From assembly GCA_037142875.1 (NCBI GenBank), contig JBAWZV010000002.1, forward strand, positions 62,001 through 126,000: a stretch of 64,000 nt of DNA. The letters run 5' to 3'. Below are positions 60,820 to 64,000 of this stretch, piece by piece. The notes under the pieces are model-generated. The model was not told the DNA's origin, did not search any database, and was given only the letters and a program-made list of their open reading frames with translations. Within the stretch, counting starts at the first letter, position 1. Each line of letters starts with the position of its first letter. Origin of the DNA: PALSA-600 sp037142875 (GTDB lineage: Bacteria > Actinomycetota > Thermoleophilia > Gaiellales > Gaiellaceae). The position numbers and the translations under genes are program-made.

Positions 60820-62935
60820 CCCGGCGCCGAACGGATCGGCCGCGACGGAGCCGACGGTGACTCCGCCGCGACGGCGCACCCTGTTCGACCGGATCTTCGG
60901 GTCAATCCAGCTCCTCGGCGCCGGTCTCGTGATCGTCGTCTTCTACGTCGTCGAGGCGCACCTGCGAACGACGGTCTGGCTGTTCACCGACGAGCTCGAG
61001 TGGTCGCAGCTCTCTCGGGCGATCGCCACGACCGGGCAGGCGGCTCGCCGGGGGACGCCGATCTACTTCCAGTCGGTCTACGCCTACCTGATTGCGCCGG
61101 CGTGGTGGATCCACTCGACCGCATCGGCCTACGCCCTGATCAAGGTGATCAACACCGTCGTCATGTGCACCGCGGCGATCCCCGCCTACTTGCTGGCGCG
61201 GATGCTTGTCTCACGCCGAGCGTCGCTCATCACCGCCTCGCTCACGGTCGCGATCCCGCCGATGTCGTACGCGACCTCGATCGTGCCCGAGCCGCTTGCC
61301 TACCCGTGGTTCGCGCTCACGGCTCTGCTCGCCATCCGTGCGCTCGCGTCACCGACGCGCCGCTCGATTGCGATCGCGGTCGCATGCTCGCTTGCGGGCA
61401 TCTTCGTCCGCGAGCAGTTCATCATCCTGCCCGCGATCCTCTCGCTCGCCGCGGCGGGACTGTGGATCGTGCACGCCGACCCGGGTACGCACGGCCACGG
61501 CCCACGTCTGCGGCGGGCCGGGCTCACGGCTTCTCTGATCGTCGCAGCCGTCCTGCTCTTCGACCGTGTTGGGATCATCGGCTACCAGGGCAACCTGGAG
61601 CGCTACATCAACGGCCACACGTTCCGTTACGGGGTGCTCGCGCTCGGCGCGCACGCCATCGGGCTGGGGCTCCTGCCGCTGATTGGCGGGTTCGTCTCGA
61701 CCTGGCTGCCCGAGCGCCGTCCCGATCCCGTCTACCGCGCCTTCGTCGCCTACCTGATGGCGTCCTTCGCTGTCCTTGTGACGTACACCGCGGGGAAGAC
61801 CACAGCGCTCGCCGGGGTCTACCTTGCCTTGATCGAGGAGCGCAACCTCTTCTACCTCGCACCTCTGCTCCTCGTCGGCAGCGCTCTCGTCGCCGGGGCA
61901 CGACGGCTTGACTGGCGTGTCGTCGGGCTCGCTACCGGTGCGGTGCTCTACATCACGTGGTCGGAGGAGTTCATCCAGGGCGTCCCGTACTTCGAGGCGC
62001 CGGGACTTGGGATCCTGACGATCGCCAACAGGAGCTTCCGCTGGGACATCAAGGACATCCACCTTCTACTCGGTGGTGCCGCCGCGGCCTCGCTCCTGCT
62101 GCTTGCCCTCCGCCGCCGTCGCGGAGTGCCGCTGCTCGCCGCCGTCGCGGTGTGCGCATGGATGCTCGCGGGGCAGATCGAGGAGACGATCGGCAACGAC
62201 TCGCTCGCCAACCGCGTTGTTCACTACCTCCCCGACCAGCGCGACTGGGTCGATCAGGCAACCGGGGGATCAAAGGTGACCTACCTCGGGCAGCTGATGT
62301 TCAACGACAACGAGCTCTGGCTGACGGAGTTCTGGAACCGCTCGGTGAGTCACGTCGCGAGTCTCGATGGTACGGCCCCCGGCCCGGGCCCGGTCAGTGG
62401 TCCCGGCGTGATCGGAACGGACGGTGAGCTCTCGCACCCGACGGGTGACCCGTACGTGCTCGCCGGAAACGGGGTGCACCTCGAGGCCGAGCTCGTCGCA
62501 TCGCGGAACGGGCTGAACCTCTACCGCCTCGACGGATCGTGGCGGCTGCGCGACGAGCTTCAGCAGGTGTTCGCCGACGGGTGGGCGCCCGACTGGTGCA
62601 CCTACACCTTCTTTGCCAAGCGCGGTCCGGGGACGGTCGTGATTCATCTCTCCCGGGCGGGCTATCGCGGGAATGCGCCTCCCGGCCACGTCACCCTCAC
62701 CGTCGGGACGGTGCGGCTCGACTCGCACCAGGCGCCGCAGATCGCACGGCTGCTCGCAACTCGGCGAAGCCTCATCCGGAATGGGGTTGCAAAGGTTATC
62801 CGGGTTCACGTTGAGCAGACGCCCGTGCGGGTTGTGATCCGCATCACACCGACGTTCCGGGCGGCCGGGAGCGATATCCGTCAGCTCGGCGCCCAGGTCG
62901 GCTTCCGCTACGTCCCCGACTCGCCGGCCCCCTGA
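60800..62935 (+). CDS. Large polytopic membrane protein, GT-C glycosyltransferase-like
   Basis: A 711-aa protein with a short cytoplasmic N terminus, about eleven to twelve transmembrane segments (about 30-480) and a C-terminal extracytoplasmic domain of ~200 residues. The first external loop contains FTDELEWSQLSRAIATTGQ, whose acidic pair fits the catalytic loop of GT-C enzymes that use polyprenyl-phosphate sugars. No specific family is assigned. The ATG at 60800 lies inside the methyltransferase gene's 3' end; in-frame sequence to 60659 is a shadow. Confidence 0.7.
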   Translation: MPASAADPAPNGSAATEPTVTPPRRRTLFDRIFGSIQLLGAGLVIVVFYVVEAHLRTTVWLFTDELEWSQLSRAIATTGQAARRGTPIYFQSVYAYLIAPAWWIHSTASAYALIKVINTVVMCTAAIPAYLLARMLVSRRASLITASLTVAIPPMSYATSIVPEPLAYPWFALTALLAIRALASPTRRSIAIAVACSLAGIFVREQFIILPAILSLAAAGLWIVHADPGTHGHGPRLRRAGLTASLIVAAVLLFDRVGIIGYQGNLERYINGHTFRYGVLALGAHAIGLGLLPLIGGFVSTWLPERRPDPVYRAFVAYLMASFAVLVTYTAGKTTALAGVYLALIEERNLFYLAPLLLVGSALVAGARRLDWRVVGLATGAVLYITWSEEFIQGVPYFEAPGLGILTIANRSFRWDIKDIHLLLGGAAAASLLLLALRRRRGVPLLAAVAVCAWMLAGQIEETIGNDSLANRVVHYLPDQRDWVDQATGGSKVTYLGQLMFNDNELWLTEFWNRSVSHVASLDGTAPGPGPVSGPGVIGTDGELSHPTGDPYVLAGNGVHLEAELVASRNGLNLYRLDGSWRLRDELQQVFADGWAPDWCTYTFFAKRGPGTVVIHLSRAGYRGNAPPGHVTLTVGTVRLDSHQAPQIARLLATRRSLIRNGVAKVIRVHVEQTPVRVVIRITPTFRAAGSDIRQLGAQVGFRYVPDSPAP

Positions 62936-62951
62936 GATCCGCCTGCGACGC

Positions 62952-62957
62952 TATCGT
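62952..62957 (+). promoter_or_regulatory. -10 box of ald
   Basis: TATCGT, 9 nt before the GTG at 62967. Confidence 0.45.
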
Positions 62958-62966
62958 TGCCCCGCT

Positions 62967-64000
62967 GTGCAGATCGGGGTCGCCAAGGAGATCAAGCAGG
63001 ATGAGTACCGCGTCGCGCTGACGCCCGCGGGCGCGCTCGAGCTGCACAACCGCGGCCACGAGGTTGTAATCGAGACGGGTGCCGGCGACGGTAGCTCGTT
63101 CCCCGACGCAGCCTATGAGCGCGTCGGCGCACGGATCGGCTCGGTCGAGGAGGCCTGGGCCGCCGACCTCGTCCTCAAGGTCAAGGAGCCGATCGCGCCG
63201 GAGTACGGCCGGCTGCGCGAGGGGCAGACCCTCTTCACGTACCTTCACATCGCGGCTGATGAGCCGCTGACGCGCGCGCTCGTCGACTCGGGCGTCTCAG
63301 CCGTCGCCTACGAGACCGTCGAGACGACGTCACGGGCCCTGCCGCTCCTCGCACCGATGTCCGAGGTCGCAGGCCGCCTCGCCTCGCAGGCCGGCGCGTA
63401 CTTTCTCGAGAAGCCGCTAGGGGGCCGCGGGCTCCTGCTCGGCGGCGTGCCCGGTGTCGCACCAGGCAAGGTCGTGATCATCGGCGGCGGGATCGTCGGC
63501 TACAACGCGGCGATCATCGCGCTCGGGCTTGGCGCCCAGGTGACGATCCTCGAGCGGTCGATCGACCGGATGCGCCACCTCGAAGAGATCCTCTCCGGCC
63601 GCGTCACACTGCTCATGTCCTCAAGCCTCGAGATCGCGCACTCGGTCGCCGACGCCGACCTGGTGATCGGCGCGGTGCTTATTCCGGGCGCGATTGCCCC
63701 GAAGCTCGTGACGCGCGAGATGATCGCCTCGATGCAGCCGGGGGCCGTCGTCGTCGATGTCGCGATCGACCAGGGCGGCTGCTTCGAGACGTCACACGCG
63801 ACGACGCATTCCGACCCGGTGTACGTGATCGACGGCGTCACGCACTACTGCGTGGCGAACATGCCCGGCGGGGTGCCCATCACCTCGACGAAGTCGTTGA
63901 CGAACGCGACGCTCCCGTACGTTGAGGCGATCGCTGATCGCGGCCTCGCCGCGGCAGTCTCGGCCGACCCGGCGCTTGCCAAGGGCGTCAACGTGATCGG
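62967..64000 (+). CDS. ald: Alanine dehydrogenase, 3'-truncated by window edge
   Basis: NAD-dependent oxidative deamination of L-alanine to pyruvate and ammonia. 344 residues are visible of about 370. N-terminal KEIKQDEYRVALTPAGA, Lys in LVLKVKEP, His in TYLHIAAD, the NAD loop IIGGGIVGYNAA, and the C-terminal VANMPGGVPITST segment are all characteristic. The GTG at 62967 is 9 nt after TATCGT with no Shine-Dalgarno site. The frame runs open to the window edge. Confidence 0.95.
   Translation, partial: MQIGVAKEIKQDEYRVALTPAGALELHNRGHEVVIETGAGDGSSFPDAAYERVGARIGSVEEAWAADLVLKVKEPIAPEYGRLREGQTLFTYLHIAADEPLTRALVDSGVSAVAYETVETTSRALPLLAPMSEVAGRLASQAGAYFLEKPLGGRGLLLGGVPGVAPGKVVIIGGGIVGYNAAIIALGLGAQVTILERSIDRMRHLEEILSGRVTLLMSSSLEIAHSVADADLVIGAVLIPGAIAPKLVTREMIASMQPGAVVVDVAIDQGGCFETSHATTHSDPVYVIDGVTHYCVANMPGGVPITSTKSLTNATLPYVEAIADRGLAAAVSADPALAKGVNVI

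Overview
The window is chromosomal DNA of a G+C-rich actinobacterium (by eye about two thirds G+C, frequent GTG and some TTG starts, very short gaps, many GTGA/ATGA/TGATG stop-start overlaps). The gene content and order (alaS-ruvX-mltG-aroE-aroC-aroKB-aroQ-pepP-efp-accB/accC-nusB-ispA-tlyA-nadK-recN-pyrG, DUF4389 protein, split glycine decarboxylase) suggest a deep-branching class such as Thermoleophilia (Gaiellales/Solirubrobacterales). That placement is inference from memory, not a search. No phage, IS element, CRISPR array or plasmid gene is visible; this is a housekeeping region.

Layout. 0-5 kb: end of gcvPA, gcvPB, an aldo/keto reductase, the methionine sulfoxide reductase pair msrB-msrA, and a 342-bp gap that appears to encode a small structured RNA. 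4.7-17.2 kb: typA with a coupled secreted protein, rlmN, a VOC protein, threonine aldolase, a beta-lactamase-fold hydrolase, a Ca2+/H+ antiporter, an RDD protein, nfo divergent from gltX, a lone receiver, an M3-like metallopeptidase and tRNA-Glu. 17.3-31.9 kb is the more accessory part: secreted proteins, a LivJ-type binding protein, three receiver proteins without a kinase, a Kelch protein, tRNA-Gln, an HD protein, a DUF4389 protein, a heterodimer-type ABC exporter and glutamate formimidoyltransferase. It also holds three collapsed pseudogenes (diaminopropionate ammonia-lyase, M48 peptidase, MFS transporter). 31.9-64 kb is dense and almost all on the plus strand: hisS, aspS, a DivIVA-like protein, a second structured RNA, mnmA, alaS, ruvX, mltG, the shikimate genes, efp, an unusual carboxyltransferase-like/biotin carrier fusion with accC, nusB, ispA, tlyA, nadK, recN, pyrG, an M20 peptidase, a methyltransferase, a GT-C-like membrane protein and the start of ald.

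The strongest window-wide signal is regulatory. Some 26 genes that begin a transcription unit carry TANNNT 6-11 nt before the start codon and no Shine-Dalgarno sequence, on both strands. The two tRNA genes and the two candidate RNAs have matching boxes at the expected distance from their 5' ends. This points to pervasive leaderless transcription, and it was used to choose several start codons. Between nfo and gltX one TACGATA heptamer gives a -10 box on each strand.

Other points for follow-up: the carboxyltransferase-like domain fused to AccB lacks the metal ligands of its family; pyrG is preceded by a short ORF that ends on its start codon; a receiver protein has Glu at the phosphorylation site; MnmA carries an extra N-terminal domain; and shikimate kinase is fused to dehydroquinate synthase.
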